A DNA stretch of 64,000 nt from Rhodococcus sp. 105337 (GCF_012844225.1 NZ_JABAGQ010000010.1:1-64000), one strand, 5' to 3'. Shown: positions 33,682 through 42,694, numbered from the stretch's first letter. Numbers and translations are program-made. The notes: a model not told the origin generated them from the sequence alone.

Positions 33682-33998
33682 GCACCGTCAGCACCCACGT
33701 TCTCGACGCCACCCGTGGAGCGCCGGCCTCCGGAGTCGAGGTCACGCTCTCGTCCGCCGGAGCGGAACTCGCGAGTGCTCGCACCGACGACGACGGGCGA
33801 ATTTCCGAATTCCAGGTTCCCGCACTGGAACCCGGTACGTACACGCTGACCTTCGCCACCGGCGAGTACTTTGCGCGGCGGCACACCGAGACCTTCTACC
33901 CGGAGGTTACCGTCACCTTCCGGGTCGGCGGTGCCGGCAAAGTCCATGTGCCACTGCTGCTGTCGCCTTTTTCCTACTCCACCTATCGAGGGAGCTGA
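33678..33998 (+). CDS. uraH: 5-hydroxyisourate hydrolase (transthyretin-like)
   Basis: 106 residues of the transthyretin-related fold. It hydrolyses 5-hydroxyisourate, the unstable product of uricase. Diagnostic motifs are THVLDATRGAPASGVEV at the start (catalytic His) and the C-terminal YRGS tetrapeptide. RTDDDGRISEFQ and FFYPEVTV-like FYPEVTVTFRV are also present. The GTG start overlaps the uraD stop, giving a tightly coupled uraD-uraH-uox unit. Confidence 0.94.
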   Translation: MSTVSTHVLDATRGAPASGVEVTLSSAGAELASARTDDDGRISEFQVPALEPGTYTLTFATGEYFARRHTETFYPEVTVTFRVGGAGKVHVPLLLSPFSYSTYRGS

Positions 33999-34001
33999 CC
34001 C

Positions 34002-34922
34002 GTGAGTGAACTGACCGGAAAGATCGTGCTGGGCGCCAACCGCTACGGCAAGGCGGAGAACCGCGTGGTACGGATCTATCGGGACACTGCCCGCCACGAG
34101 ATCCGCGACCTCAACGTGTCGACCTGCCTCCGCGGAGACTTCGACGCGGCACACCTCGAAGGCGACCAAGGTGCGGTGCTCCCGACCGACACACAGAAGC
34201 AGACGGTGTACGCGTACGCGAAGAGCAAGGGCGTCGAGTTCGTCGAAACCTACGCGCTCGAACTCGCGCGGCACTTCGTCGACGACGTCGAACCAGTCCG
34301 CGCCGCCCGCGTCGAGATCGACGACTACGCGTGGCAACGGGTGACGATCGACGGTGTCGAACACGATCACACGTGGACCCGCACCGGACCGGAGGTCCGC
34401 ACGGTTTCGGTGACGGTCGAGGGAACCGGGCGGGAGCGACGGGAGTGGGTGATCGGCGGAGTCAAGGATCTCGTCGTACTCAAGTCGACCGGATCCGAAT
34501 TCTCGGGTTTTCTCACCGACCCGTACACGGTCCTGGAACCGACTGCCGACCGTGTGATGGCAACCAGTCTGGTCGCACAGTGGCGATTCACGACCGACGA
34601 CGTCGACTGGGATGTCACCTACGCAGGTATCAAGGCCACGATGCTCGAGCGTTTTGCGAACCTTCAATCGAAGGCACTGCAACAAACTCTCTTCGAGATG
34701 GGCCGGGCAGTGCTGGAGAAGTATCCGGTGATCGCGGAGATTCGCATGTCGGCGCCCAACAAGCATCATTTCGTCTACGACCTCGAAAGATTCGGAGTCA
34801 CGAACTCGAACGAGGTATTCCACGCCGACGACCGGCCCTACGGCCTGATCCAGGCGACGGTTCAGCGGGAGGACGCACCCGAGGCCGGAAGCGCGTGGGA
34901 GCGGTTCGTCGACTGGATGTGA
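34002..34922 (+). CDS. uox: Urate oxidase (uricase)
   Basis: 306 residues, the family length. Uricase oxidises urate to 5-hydroxyisourate with oxygen and no cofactor. T-fold blocks visible are GANRYGKAENRVVRIYRD (catalytic Lys), VLPTDTQKQTVYAYAK (catalytic Thr-Asp), GGVKDLVVLKSTGSEFSGFLTDPYTVLEPTADRVMATSL, and near the end KYPVIAEIRMSAPNKHHFVYDLERFG. It is three bases after uraH. A hairpin at 34944-34980 follows the stop. Confidence 0.96.
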   Translation: MSELTGKIVLGANRYGKAENRVVRIYRDTARHEIRDLNVSTCLRGDFDAAHLEGDQGAVLPTDTQKQTVYAYAKSKGVEFVETYALELARHFVDDVEPVRAARVEIDDYAWQRVTIDGVEHDHTWTRTGPEVRTVSVTVEGTGRERREWVIGGVKDLVVLKSTGSEFSGFLTDPYTVLEPTADRVMATSLVAQWRFTTDDVDWDVTYAGIKATMLERFANLQSKALQQTLFEMGRAVLEKYPVIAEIRMSAPNKHHFVYDLERFGVTNSNEVFHADDRPYGLIQATVQREDAPEAGSAWERFVDWM

Positions 34923-34943
34923 CGACGTGAGGGCGTCACGGAG

Positions 34944-34980
34944 TGGCGGTGGGTGCCGGTAGTCGCGGCACGCACCGCCA
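34944..34980 (+). terminator. Terminator hairpin after uricase
   Basis: TGGCGGTGGGTGCC (34944-34957) pairs with GGCACGCACCGCCA (34967-34980) over 14 bases with one mismatch, loop of nine, followed by CTTTTCGTT. The T-rich tail right after the stem and the position 21 bases after the uox stop make it a good intrinsic terminator for uraD-uraH-uox. Confidence 0.7.
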
Positions 34981-35228
34981 CTTTTCGTTGTCACCGGGTG
35001 GCCGGGAGACTTTTTCGGACGCGTACCCATCCGTTCGTACCCCGGCTCCGAATCGCTGCCAGACGGTACCGGACCGTCTCCGTTCCGAAACGCGTCGGCA
35101 CGGTGGCAGCGAGACGAGGTGGCCCACATGCGCGCACTGGTAGAAGCCGGTTTTCCGGCAGTTCACCCCGCTGGTCGAGTTCGACACGTGGTCGCTCACC
35201 GTCGTGCCGGCGTGAGATGAGGCCTCTC
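34981..35228. other. Region without a recognised gene
   Basis: About 250 bases between the uox terminator and the small ORF at 35229. Short frames exist on both strands, but none has a ribosome site or recognisable sequence. It probably contains the promoter of the carotenoid cluster. Confidence 0.35.
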
Positions 35229-35399
35229 ATGTCCCCTTCTGCCTCCGGTTCCCCCCGGCATCACGGCCCGTACACCTCGGGTATCGGGTTTCTGCAAATG
35301 TTCATGGACGCCCAACGGGTGGATCCCGCCGTGTCGGCCGACTCCGTCGAGGACTCGGGTAAGGACACGAACGCCCCGGACGAGCGGCGGCAGCAATGA
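35229..35399 (+). CDS. Small ORF before the carotenoid genes, 56 residues
   Basis: ATG to TGA encodes 56 residues, mostly polar (SPRHHGPYTSGIGFLQMFMDAQRV near the start, acidic DSVEDSGKDTNAPDE near the end). GAGG lies six bases before the ATG. Its stop overlaps the next mini-ORF as ATGA, which in turn overlaps the CruF-type gene in the same way. I do not recognise it. Its ribosome site and the coupling chain argue that it is translated. Confidence 0.4.
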   Translation: MSPSASGSPRHHGPYTSGIGFLQMFMDAQRVDPAVSADSVEDSGKDTNAPDERRQQ

Positions 35400-35497
35400 G
35401 TGTGGTCCCGCCGCATCGGCCCGGCGGTACGAGGAGCGCCGTCGGCGTGAACCGCACGGACGTGCGTGAGGACGAGTCGACCGGCGTGCGTCGATGA
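35396..35497 (+). CDS. Bridging mini-ORF, 33 residues
   Basis: This ORF exactly fills the gap between the 56-residue ORF and the carotenoid gene: its ATG overlaps the upstream stop (ATGA at 35396) and its TGA overlaps the downstream start (ATGA at 35494). The sequence is basic and low-complexity (MSVVPPHRPGGTRSAVG at the N-terminus) with no domain. Its role may be to carry ribosomes to the next gene rather than to make a functional protein. Confidence 0.35.
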   Translation: MSVVPPHRPGGTRSAVGVNRTDVREDESTGVRR

Positions 35498-36312
35498 ACC
35501 GCGTCGTGTGGGGGATCGTCGTGGGTGCGCTGCTCGCCCAGATCGTCTATCCCCTCGTGTCCGGTACGTCGAGGGATGCCGTCACCGTGGCGGTGGTGCT
35601 CCTGCTCGCCGCCGCGTCGGTGGTGCATGCCGCCGTCACACGGGGTCCCGTGTGGGCCGTGGTGCTGGTCGCCTCGACCGCGGGACTCGGTCTCGTGTCC
35701 GAGATCGTCGGCACTGCGACCGGGTTCCCTTTCGGAAGCTACTTCTATGCGACCGGACGGCTCGGGCCCGAGATCGTGGGCGTTCCGGCGGTGGTCCCCT
35801 TGGCGTGGACCGCCGGCTTCTATCCGATCTGGTGTGCCGCGTCGTACGTCCTCCGGCATTCCCCGGTGCCGCCGGACAGGCGAGCGTTCGGGCGGGTCCT
35901 CGTGGTTGCCGTGGGGATGGTGGGGTGGGATCTGTACCTCGACACCCAGATGGTGACCGACGGTCAGTGGACCTGGACCTCGGGCAACGCCGGGTTACCC
36001 GGCATTCCGTTCATCCCGTACACCAACTACCTCGGCTGGTTCGCTACCGCTCTGATCATGGCGATCGTCGTCGACAGGGTGGGAGGACGCGCCGAGTCGC
36101 CCAGGACGAGTGGCCGGCGAATCTCGGATGCGGCACCGCTGGTGCTGTTCCTCTGGACCTGGCTCGGATCGGCATTCGCGCACGCGTTCCTGCTCGAGGG
36201 CGACGAACTGCGCTATTCCGCGCTCTACGGGTTCTGTGTCATGGGGGTCGTGGGTGTCCCCGTGGTGGCCATGCGCATTCGACGAGCCGGAAAGGCCACG
36301 GTGAAGACATGA
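35494..36312 (+). CDS. Carotenoid biosynthesis protein of the CruF/DUF422 family
   Basis: 272 residues with about seven membrane helices. The family's conserved stretch is TAGLGLVSEIVGTATGFPFGSYFY, then VPLAWTAGFYPIWCAASYVLR, and a WDLYLDTQMVTDGQWTW loop with conserved Asp and Trp residues. CruF-type proteins hydrate the psi-end of acyclic carotenoids (1,2-hydratase), in the membrane. The enzyme sits directly ahead of phytoene desaturase and synthase genes, joined by a mini-ORF. The exact reaction in this organism is inferred from the family. Confidence 0.82.
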   Translation: MNRVVWGIVVGALLAQIVYPLVSGTSRDAVTVAVVLLLAAASVVHAAVTRGPVWAVVLVASTAGLGLVSEIVGTATGFPFGSYFYATGRLGPEIVGVPAVVPLAWTAGFYPIWCAASYVLRHSPVPPDRRAFGRVLVVAVGMVGWDLYLDTQMVTDGQWTWTSGNAGLPGIPFIPYTNYLGWFATALIMAIVVDRVGGRAESPRTSGRRISDAAPLVLFLWTWLGSAFAHAFLLEGDELRYSALYGFCVMGVVGVPVVAMRIRRAGKATVKT

Positions 36313-36413
36313 TCGCAACGACTATGCCCGCTCCGGGAGAGAAGAGCCGAGGAATGACCAGCGCGATACCCAGCCGAGTCGATACCGTCGTGCCGATGGG
36401 TGGCCGATCATGA
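36309..36413 (+). CDS. Bridging mini-ORF, 34 residues
   Basis: ATG at 36309 overlaps the CruF-type stop (ATGA), and its own TGA overlaps the crtI ATG at 36410 (ATGA). The 34 residues (MIATTMPAPGEKSRGMTSAI and onward) contain four Met codons and no domain. This is the second exact bridge in the cluster and is most simply read as a translational coupling element. Confidence 0.4.
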   Translation: MIATTMPAPGEKSRGMTSAIPSRVDTVVPMGGRS

Positions 36414-38047
36414 AGACGATCCCCGGGCCCGTCGATTCCGTGGTCGTGGTGGGGGCAGGACTCTCCGGTCTCGCTGCGGCGCTGTACCTTACGGGCGCGG
36501 GTAAACGCGTCACCGTGCTCGAGCGCGACAACACGGTGGGTGGCCGGGTCGGGACCTATCCGGTGTACGACGACTCCGGCAAGCCCCTCTACACCATCGA
36601 CAACGGCGCCAGCGTGCTCACGATGCCGGACCTGATCTCCGATGCGCTCGCCGCTGTCGGCGAGTCGTTCGATTCCACGACTCCCACAGTCGAACTGAGC
36701 GCACTGTCTCCCAGCTACCACGCTCGCTACGCCGACGGCAGTGCTCTCGACGTGTACGCCGATCCCACGGAGATGTCCGCCGAAGTCGAAAAAGTCTGCG
36801 GTCCAGGCGAAGTCGACGGGTATCGCCGATTGCGAGGCTGGCTCGCCAGCATCTTCGATACGGAGTTCGACCGGTACATCGCGTCGAACTTCGATTCGCC
36901 TCTCGACCTCGTCGGGTCGCGCGCAGCGCTGCGCGACACCGCCAGGCTGGCATTGATCGGCGGTTTCGGCCGCCTGGGCTCCCGGATCGCCTCGTTCGTC
37001 CGGGACGATCGGCTACGCCGGATCTTCACCTTCCAGTCGCTCTACGCCGGGGTCGCCCCGTCGAAAGCGCTCGGTGTGTACGGCGCTATCGCCCATATGG
37101 ACACCTCGCTCGGGGTCTACTTCCCCGCGGGCGGAATGTCGGCTGTCGCAGAGTCCATGGCCGATGCGCTCACCCGTCACGGCGGAGCGCTCCACACCTC
37201 GGCCGAAGTGTCGGAACTGGAGATCCGCAACGATCGCGTGACGGCCGTCCTGACGTCCGACGGTCGCCGTGTCGAGTGCGACGCACTCGTCCTCACCCCG
37301 GACCTCCCGATCGTCGACCGCTTGCTCGATCGGGCCGGTGTGACGAGCAGCGGCAGGAAGCGGGGTTATTCCGTCGTGTCGCCGTCCGCAGTCGTCTTCC
37401 ACGGCACCGTTCCCACCGAGGTCACGCAGTCGTGGCCGTCGAGCGCGCACCACACCATCGATTTCGGCGAGCAGTGGGCGGAGACCTTCGCACGTATCAC
37501 CGCCGGTCCTGGCCGTGGACAGTTGATGGAGGACCCGTCGTTGCTGATCACCCGCCCGGCGGTCACCGACCCCGCCTTGCGGATGGTGCGTAACGGTGTC
37601 CTCAGCGAACCGGTGTCGATCTTGGCGCCGTGCCCGAACCTCGCGTCCGCGCCCATCGACTGGAACCGCCGCGCCGTGCCCTACCTGCGAGAGATCCAGA
37701 TCGTCCTCGAGCAGCGGGGTTACTGCGGCCTGACCGCTGCGATGGTGGTCGACCACCTCGATACCCCGCAGACGTGGCGCGACAAAGGCATGCTCGAAGG
37801 CAGTCCGTTCTCCTCCGCCCATGTTTTCCGCCAGACCGGACCTTTCCGGCGCAAGAACATGGTCGGCGGCGTGGACAATGTGGTGCTGGCGGGCTCGGGT
37901 ACCACCCCCGGCGTCGGAGTACCCACCGTGCTCGTGTCGGGGCGCCTTGCCGCCGAGCGGATCGTCGGATCGGCGACGAGCGAGCGGCCGCGTCGGACCG
38001 CCGTCACACAGTCGGTGCGCTCCGAGGAGGTAGTCGAGCATGGGTGA
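36410..38047 (+). CDS. crtI: CrtI-type phytoene desaturase/carotenoid oxidoreductase
   Basis: 545 residues. The FAD-binding dinucleotide motif VVVVGAGLSGLAAALYLTGAGKRVTVLERD is at residues 11-41, followed by VGGRVGTY. The C-terminal signature is NVVLAGSGTTPGVGVPTVLVSGRLAAERI, the standard CrtI ending with G-x-T-x-P-G-x-G-x-P. The enzyme removes hydrogens from phytoene or a later carotene at the membrane. The start overlaps the upstream mini-ORF; the end overlaps crtB by eight bases. Confidence 0.92.
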   Translation: MKTIPGPVDSVVVVGAGLSGLAAALYLTGAGKRVTVLERDNTVGGRVGTYPVYDDSGKPLYTIDNGASVLTMPDLISDALAAVGESFDSTTPTVELSALSPSYHARYADGSALDVYADPTEMSAEVEKVCGPGEVDGYRRLRGWLASIFDTEFDRYIASNFDSPLDLVGSRAALRDTARLALIGGFGRLGSRIASFVRDDRLRRIFTFQSLYAGVAPSKALGVYGAIAHMDTSLGVYFPAGGMSAVAESMADALTRHGGALHTSAEVSELEIRNDRVTAVLTSDGRRVECDALVLTPDLPIVDRLLDRAGVTSSGRKRGYSVVSPSAVVFHGTVPTEVTQSWPSSAHHTIDFGEQWAETFARITAGPGRGQLMEDPSLLITRPAVTDPALRMVRNGVLSEPVSILAPCPNLASAPIDWNRRAVPYLREIQIVLEQRGYCGLTAAMVVDHLDTPQTWRDKGMLEGSPFSSAHVFRQTGPFRRKNMVGGVDNVVLAGSGTTPGVGVPTVLVSGRLAAERIVGSATSERPRRTAVTQSVRSEEVVEHG

Positions 38048-39074
38048 ACTCGCCGGAATCGATCCCGGACTGCACGAGGCGTACCGGGTGTGCCGCGAAC
38101 TGAACGAGCGCCACGGGAAGACCTATTTCCTTGCGACAAGGCTCCTTCCGGCATCCAAGCGTGCGGGCGTACATGCTCTCTACGGGTTTGCGCGGATGGT
38201 CGACGACGTCGTCGATGTCGAGGTCGACTCCGATCGGGCGGCCGCCGCGAAGGTCGATGCCTTCGAGGATCGGATCCGGGCCGCTTTCGGTGGCGCACCT
38301 CTGGGGCGGAGCCGGCCCGATCTCGTGCTCGGAGCGCTGGTGGATACCGCCGCGCGGTACGACATTCCGCACAGCTACTTCTATGCCTTCCTGCATTCGA
38401 TGCGCATGGACATACCGGGGACCGTGATGTTCCGCCCGCGCTACCGCACGATGGACGAGTTGTCGGAATACATGTACGGATCCGCGGCCGTCATCGGTCT
38501 GCAGATGCTTCCGATCCTGGGTACGGAGACGGATCGGGACAAGGCTGCGCGGCCGGCCGCCGCACTCGGCGAAGCCTTCCAGCTCACGAACTTCATCCGG
38601 GATATGGGCGAAGACCTCGACCGCGACCGGATCTACCTGCCGACCGACGAGTTGAAGGCTTTCGGTGTCGACGAGGATCTTCTCCGATACTGCCGGACGA
38701 CCGGCCGGAACGATGCCAGGCTCGAGCGGGCACTCGCGCACCTGATCGCGCACACCCGGTCGGTGTACCGCGAGGCAGACCCGGGGATCGACATGCTCGA
38801 TCGATCGGTACGCCCGGGGATGCGCACAGCGTTCGTGCTGTACCGCGACATTCTCCGGGAGGTCGAGGACGGCGGATATCGTGTACTTCATCAGCGGGCA
38901 CGCGTCTCCCGGCGGAGGCGCCTCGCCGTCGCCGCGCCACGATTGGCGGAGGCCGGATGGACCACCTTCCGTACGCGGTCGAGGACAGCGAAGAGCGTGG
39001 GTCAGCGGTCGAGTGGAGAGCGGACCCACTCACGACGAGGAACGGACAGAACAGGAACACCATGGAGCAAGTAG
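38040..39074 (+). CDS. crtB: Phytoene synthase
   Basis: 344 residues. It condenses two geranylgeranyl diphosphates into phytoene. The first Asp-rich motif is ARMVDDVVDVEV (DDVVD) and the second is EAFQLTNFIRDMGEDLDRDRIYLP (RDMGED). YGSAAVIGLQMLPILG is another family block. The C-terminal 60 residues are Arg-rich and not conserved. Its start overlaps crtI and its end overlaps the idi start, so translation is coupled through the cluster. No crtE is seen in the window. Confidence 0.95.
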   Translation: MGELAGIDPGLHEAYRVCRELNERHGKTYFLATRLLPASKRAGVHALYGFARMVDDVVDVEVDSDRAAAAKVDAFEDRIRAAFGGAPLGRSRPDLVLGALVDTAARYDIPHSYFYAFLHSMRMDIPGTVMFRPRYRTMDELSEYMYGSAAVIGLQMLPILGTETDRDKAARPAAALGEAFQLTNFIRDMGEDLDRDRIYLPTDELKAFGVDEDLLRYCRTTGRNDARLERALAHLIAHTRSVYREADPGIDMLDRSVRPGMRTAFVLYRDILREVEDGGYRVLHQRARVSRRRRLAVAAPRLAEAGWTTFRTRSRTAKSVGQRSSGERTHSRRGTDRTGTPWSK

Positions 39075-39670
39075 TGCTGCTCGACGAGGCGGGGCGCGCC
39101 GTCGGCACCGAACCGAAGGCAACCGTCCACACCGCGACAACGCCGTTGCATCTCGCCTTCTCCGCGTACGTCTTCGATGAGAACGGCCGTCTGCTCATCA
39201 CCCGGCGCGCCCTGGAGAAGCGGACGTGGCCCGGGGTATGGACGAACAGTTGTTGCGGTCACCCGGCGCCGCAGGAGCCGCTCGAACTCGCTGTCCGCAG
39301 GCGGCTGGGCCAAGAACTCGGTATCGAACTCGACGACGTCGGCGTTGTGCTCCCGTCCTTCCGGTACAGGGCGGTGATGGACAACGGGATCGTCGAGAAC
39401 GAAATCTGCCCCGTCTACCGGGCCCTGTACCGGGGATCGCAGCCGGCTCCCGACCCGGCCGAGGTGTGCGGTGTCGACTGGGTGGAGTGGACCGCCTTCG
39501 CGGACGCGGTGGTGGACGGGACCCGCGACGTGTCGCCGTGGTGCTACGAGCAGGTGCAGCAACTCCTGCAGCTCGGCGCCGATCCCCTTCGGTGGCCGGT
39601 TGCGGACGCCGCAGATCTACCGCCCGCTGCCCCCGACCGCCTGAGCGGGGATCTGCCGCGCCTCGCCTAA
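39062..39670 (+). CDS. idi: Isopentenyl-diphosphate delta-isomerase, type I
   Basis: 202 residues, Nudix fold. It interconverts IPP and DMAPP, supplying isoprenoid precursors for the carotenoid genes. The catalytic Cys is in TWTNSCCGHP-like WTNSCCGHPAPQE; the second site has ENEICPVYRALYRG (Glu). The Nudix-like box is LAVRRRLGQELGIEL. The ATG 39062 lies inside the end of crtB. Its stop overlaps the convergent pucR stop within CTAA (39667-39670). Confidence 0.95.
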   Translation: MEQVVLLDEAGRAVGTEPKATVHTATTPLHLAFSAYVFDENGRLLITRRALEKRTWPGVWTNSCCGHPAPQEPLELAVRRRLGQELGIELDDVGVVLPSFRYRAVMDNGIVENEICPVYRALYRGSQPAPDPAEVCGVDWVEWTAFADAVVDGTRDVSPWCYEQVQQLLQLGADPLRWPVADAADLPPAAPDRLSGDLPRLA

Positions 39671-41175
39671 GCCTCCTGCACCTGCAGCATCCGGAGCGCC
39701 AGGTAAACGTCGAGCCTGTCATCGATCTGGGACAGATCGCGCCCGGTGAGCTTCTCCACCTTGCCGATTCGGTACCGGACCGTGTTGAGGTGCACGTGGA
39801 TTCGTTCTGCGGTGCGTCGCCACGAGCCACTGCATGCGAGGAACACCTCGAGGGTGGAGAGAAGCCCGCTATCGGTCGACAGGTCGTGATCGAGCACCGG
39901 CCCGAGGATCCGTTGAGCGAAATCGTGACGCAACCTGTCCGGTACCGCGGAGAACAACTCCGCCGCCGAGTCCATTGCTGCCGTGCGCACGGACACCGGT
40001 TCGCGAATGTCACCGTCGTCCGTGGCGAGCGCGGTGGCGGTGGCGACGGCACCCGCCAGCGACCCGAGCGTGCACGTGGCGCTCGTGCCCACCCGCAATC
40101 GTGTGCGCTCGAGCGCCGGGACGACTCGGGCGAGCCGCCGACGAAGCACTGCGTGAACCTCGTCGGCGTCGCCGGCGACGGTCAGGACGACCCGGTCCCC
40201 GTCCAGCGCGCTCACGCACCCCGGCAGTGCGTCGCAGAGCGTGTCGCGAAGCGCCCGTAGCCGTTCGGCGGTGGCCGCAGCGGCCCGGTCGTCGTGGGAC
40301 ACCCGGCGCGCGACCACCGCGACAAGTGGACGTCCCGAATCGAATGTTGCTGCCGCAGTGGACACCAGCCCGGAACTGTCTCCGGCGTCCCAGGCGGTGC
40401 GCCGGCGTTCGTCTCGGCGAACCCGGTCGAGTGCCGCCACCGTGGCGAGTTCCCGGAACGCCTCGAGGCAGTCCGCGCGCGCGTCGCCCGTGTGCCGTAC
40501 CACCAGCAGCCAGCAGGATGTGCGGTCGCGAAGGCCACCGCCCACGGAGAGCACCGTGTAGTCGGCGGTCGCGTGGGGAAGCCGCTCGGCGGACAAGGCC
40601 GCCGCGACGAGCCGGTCCACGATGTCGTCGTCGAGGGGTGCCGCGCCGGCGAGAGGCACTCCGGTGGCGGTGAGCAGCCACGCCTGCGCCCCGAATTCCT
40701 GGGCGGTGCGGTCGAGCAGGTCGCCGATGCTGCGACCGTCGGCGACCGCTTCGAGCAACCGCCGCTGCCGCGCGAGTCCGTTCTGCAGACGGTCCATGCG
40801 CGCGCCGGACATGCGTGCGGTCATCCGCTCGATGATCCGGCTGAACGGCACGTCCGCGGGGACCGAGAGCAACGGCAGCCGATGCCGGGCGCACGCGGCG
40901 ACCACGTCCTCGGGCACCTCACCGAGCAGGGCCTCCCCCGCGGCGAGCGCAGTCACGCCCACGCGCGCGAGGTGTTTGACGAACAGATCCGAGTCTTCGG
41001 CAGACGCCCGCCACACCAGCCCCGAGAACACCAGCGACCCCGCGCTGACGTACCGGGTGGGGTCGGGCATATCGGTGGTACAGGTTCGCAGTACCGGCCG
41101 TTCGAGCATCGCGGGGTCGCCGTGGAGAACCCGGATTCCGAGTTCGGCATCGTCGAGTACATCGTGAAGAAGCAC
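39667..41175 (-). CDS. pucR: PucR-family purine catabolism regulator
   Basis: 502 residues. The N-terminal PucR domain opens with VLLHDVLDDAELGIRVLHGD and continues through VSAGSLVFSGLVWRASAED and ALAAGEALLGEVPEDVVAACARHRLPLLSVPADVPFSRI. The centre is GGDEF-like/PucR linker. The C-terminal PucR helix-turn-helix is TLEVFLACSGSWRRTAERIHVHLNTVRYRIGKVEKLTGRDL. PucR proteins activate purine degradation genes in response to allantoin-type metabolites. GTG 41175 has GGAGG seven bases upstream. It diverges from the 8-oxoguanine deaminase operon, its probable target. Confidence 0.9.
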   Translation of the reverse strand: MLLHDVLDDAELGIRVLHGDPAMLERPVLRTCTTDMPDPTRYVSAGSLVFSGLVWRASAEDSDLFVKHLARVGVTALAAGEALLGEVPEDVVAACARHRLPLLSVPADVPFSRIIERMTARMSGARMDRLQNGLARQRRLLEAVADGRSIGDLLDRTAQEFGAQAWLLTATGVPLAGAAPLDDDIVDRLVAAALSAERLPHATADYTVLSVGGGLRDRTSCWLLVVRHTGDARADCLEAFRELATVAALDRVRRDERRRTAWDAGDSSGLVSTAAATFDSGRPLVAVVARRVSHDDRAAAATAERLRALRDTLCDALPGCVSALDGDRVVLTVAGDADEVHAVLRRRLARVVPALERTRLRVGTSATCTLGSLAGAVATATALATDDGDIREPVSVRTAAMDSAAELFSAVPDRLRHDFAQRILGPVLDHDLSTDSGLLSTLEVFLACSGSWRRTAERIHVHLNTVRYRIGKVEKLTGRDLSQIDDRLDVYLALRMLQVQEA

Positions 41176-41316
41176 TGCACCACCTCCGTGCGCGGGCCTT
41201 TGGACGATCGCACAATACGAAGCGGGCATTTCGTTGCGGTTTCGTACACGGTGCCCGGGGTGTTGCGTCTCGAGCAGGAGTTCACTGGTAGGTGCCCGCC
41301 GACGTGAGGAGCAACC

Positions 41317-42690
41317 GTGCACACTCGCCCTACCACCCGACCGATCGTGATCCGTGGTGCGCACGTGGTCACGATGGATGCCGGTCGCGCCGAATACCGC
41401 AGCGGTCACGTCGTGGTCGACGGAAACAGGATCGTCGCGGTCGGCGACGGCGAACCGCTCGGGTACGACGACGCGCAGATCGTGGACGGCGCCGGATGCA
41501 TTCTCACTCCCGGGCTCGTCAATACCCACCACCACCTCTACCAGTGGATCACCCGCGGTCTGGCCGTCGATCACACGCTGTTCGAGTGGCTGACCACTCT
41601 GTATCCCATCTGGGGCGGCATCGACGCCGATATGGTGCATGTCGCGGCGAAGGGTGCCCTCGCGCACCTGCTGAAGACCGGATGCACCACCAGCACCGAT
41701 CATCACTACGTCGTCCCCCGCGACGGGGGTGACGTCTTCGGGGCCGAGATCGCCGCGGCGGCAGAGGTCGGTATCCGGTTCCACCCCTGCCGCGGTTCGA
41801 TGGACCTGGGCGCGAGCGCGGGGGGACTCCCGCCGGATCACATCGTCGAGGACCTCGACGCGATCCTCGCCGGCAGTCAGGACGCCGTCCAGCGGTGGCA
41901 CGATCCGTCGTTCGATTCGATGCTCCGCGTCGCGCTGGCCCCGTGCTCCCCGTTCTCCGTGACCGGGGAACTGCTGAAACAGTCCGCGGTGCTCGCCCGC
42001 GATCTCGGCGTCCGCTTGCACACGCACCTTGCGGAAACCCTCGACGAGCAGGACTTCTGCCTCGAGAGGTTCGGGTGCAACCCCGTCGAGTACATGGAAT
42101 CTCTCGGCTGGACTGGGCCGGATGTGTGGTACGCGCACGCAGTACATCTCGACGACCGCGACATCGGGGTGCTCGCGGCCTCGGGCACGGGTGCGGCGCA
42201 CTGTCCGACATCCAACGCGCGTCTCGGTGCGGGTATCGCGCGCGCCGCCGACCTCTACGCGGCAGGAGTTCCGCTCGGACTCGGGGTGGACGGCGCGGCG
42301 AGCAACGAATCGTGCTGCATGCTCGAAGAGGCCCACCACGCCGCGCTGTTCGCACGCGCTCGAAGCGGACCGCGGGCAATGACCGTTCGGCAGAGTCTCG
42401 CGCTCGCGACCATCGGCGGTGCGCGCGTCCTGGGTCGTGAGAACGAGATCGGCTCTCTCGAGGTGGGCAAGCTCGCCGATCTCGCTCTGTGGCGGCTCGA
42501 CACACTCGCTCATTCCGGGATCGCGGACCCGGTCGCGGCGCTCGTACTGGGGTCGCAGCCTCCCCTGGATCTGCTTCTCGTCAACGGACGCGAGGTGGTA
42601 CGCAACGATCGGGTGCTCACCGTCGACACCGACGTCGTCGCTCGCGGCGTGGCGGACGCGCACACCCGCCTCGTCTCCAAAGCGGGGTAA
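41317..42690 (+). CDS. 8-oxoguanine deaminase (amidohydrolase)
   Basis: 457 residues. A member of the metal-dependent amidohydrolases closest in motif to 8-oxoguanine deaminase, which converts 8-oxoguanine to urate with release of ammonia. Metal ligands are the HxH of LTPGLVNTHHHLYQWITRG, the later His in VRLHTHLAETLDEQ, VWYAHAVHLDDRD, and the Asp in GLGVDGAASNESCCMLEEAHHAALFAR. The CTTSTDHHYVVPRDGGDVFGAEI loop is typical of this group. GAGGAG precedes the GTG start. Guanine deaminase activity is an alternative. It is followed four bases later by the xanthine dehydrogenase FAD subunit. Confidence 0.88.
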   Translation: MHTRPTTRPIVIRGAHVVTMDAGRAEYRSGHVVVDGNRIVAVGDGEPLGYDDAQIVDGAGCILTPGLVNTHHHLYQWITRGLAVDHTLFEWLTTLYPIWGGIDADMVHVAAKGALAHLLKTGCTTSTDHHYVVPRDGGDVFGAEIAAAAEVGIRFHPCRGSMDLGASAGGLPPDHIVEDLDAILAGSQDAVQRWHDPSFDSMLRVALAPCSPFSVTGELLKQSAVLARDLGVRLHTHLAETLDEQDFCLERFGCNPVEYMESLGWTGPDVWYAHAVHLDDRDIGVLAASGTGAAHCPTSNARLGAGIARAADLYAAGVPLGLGVDGAASNESCCMLEEAHHAALFARARSGPRAMTVRQSLALATIGGARVLGRENEIGSLEVGKLADLALWRLDTLAHSGIADPVAALVLGSQPPLDLLLVNGREVVRNDRVLTVDTDVVARGVADAHTRLVSKAG

Positions 42691-42694
42691 CGCC

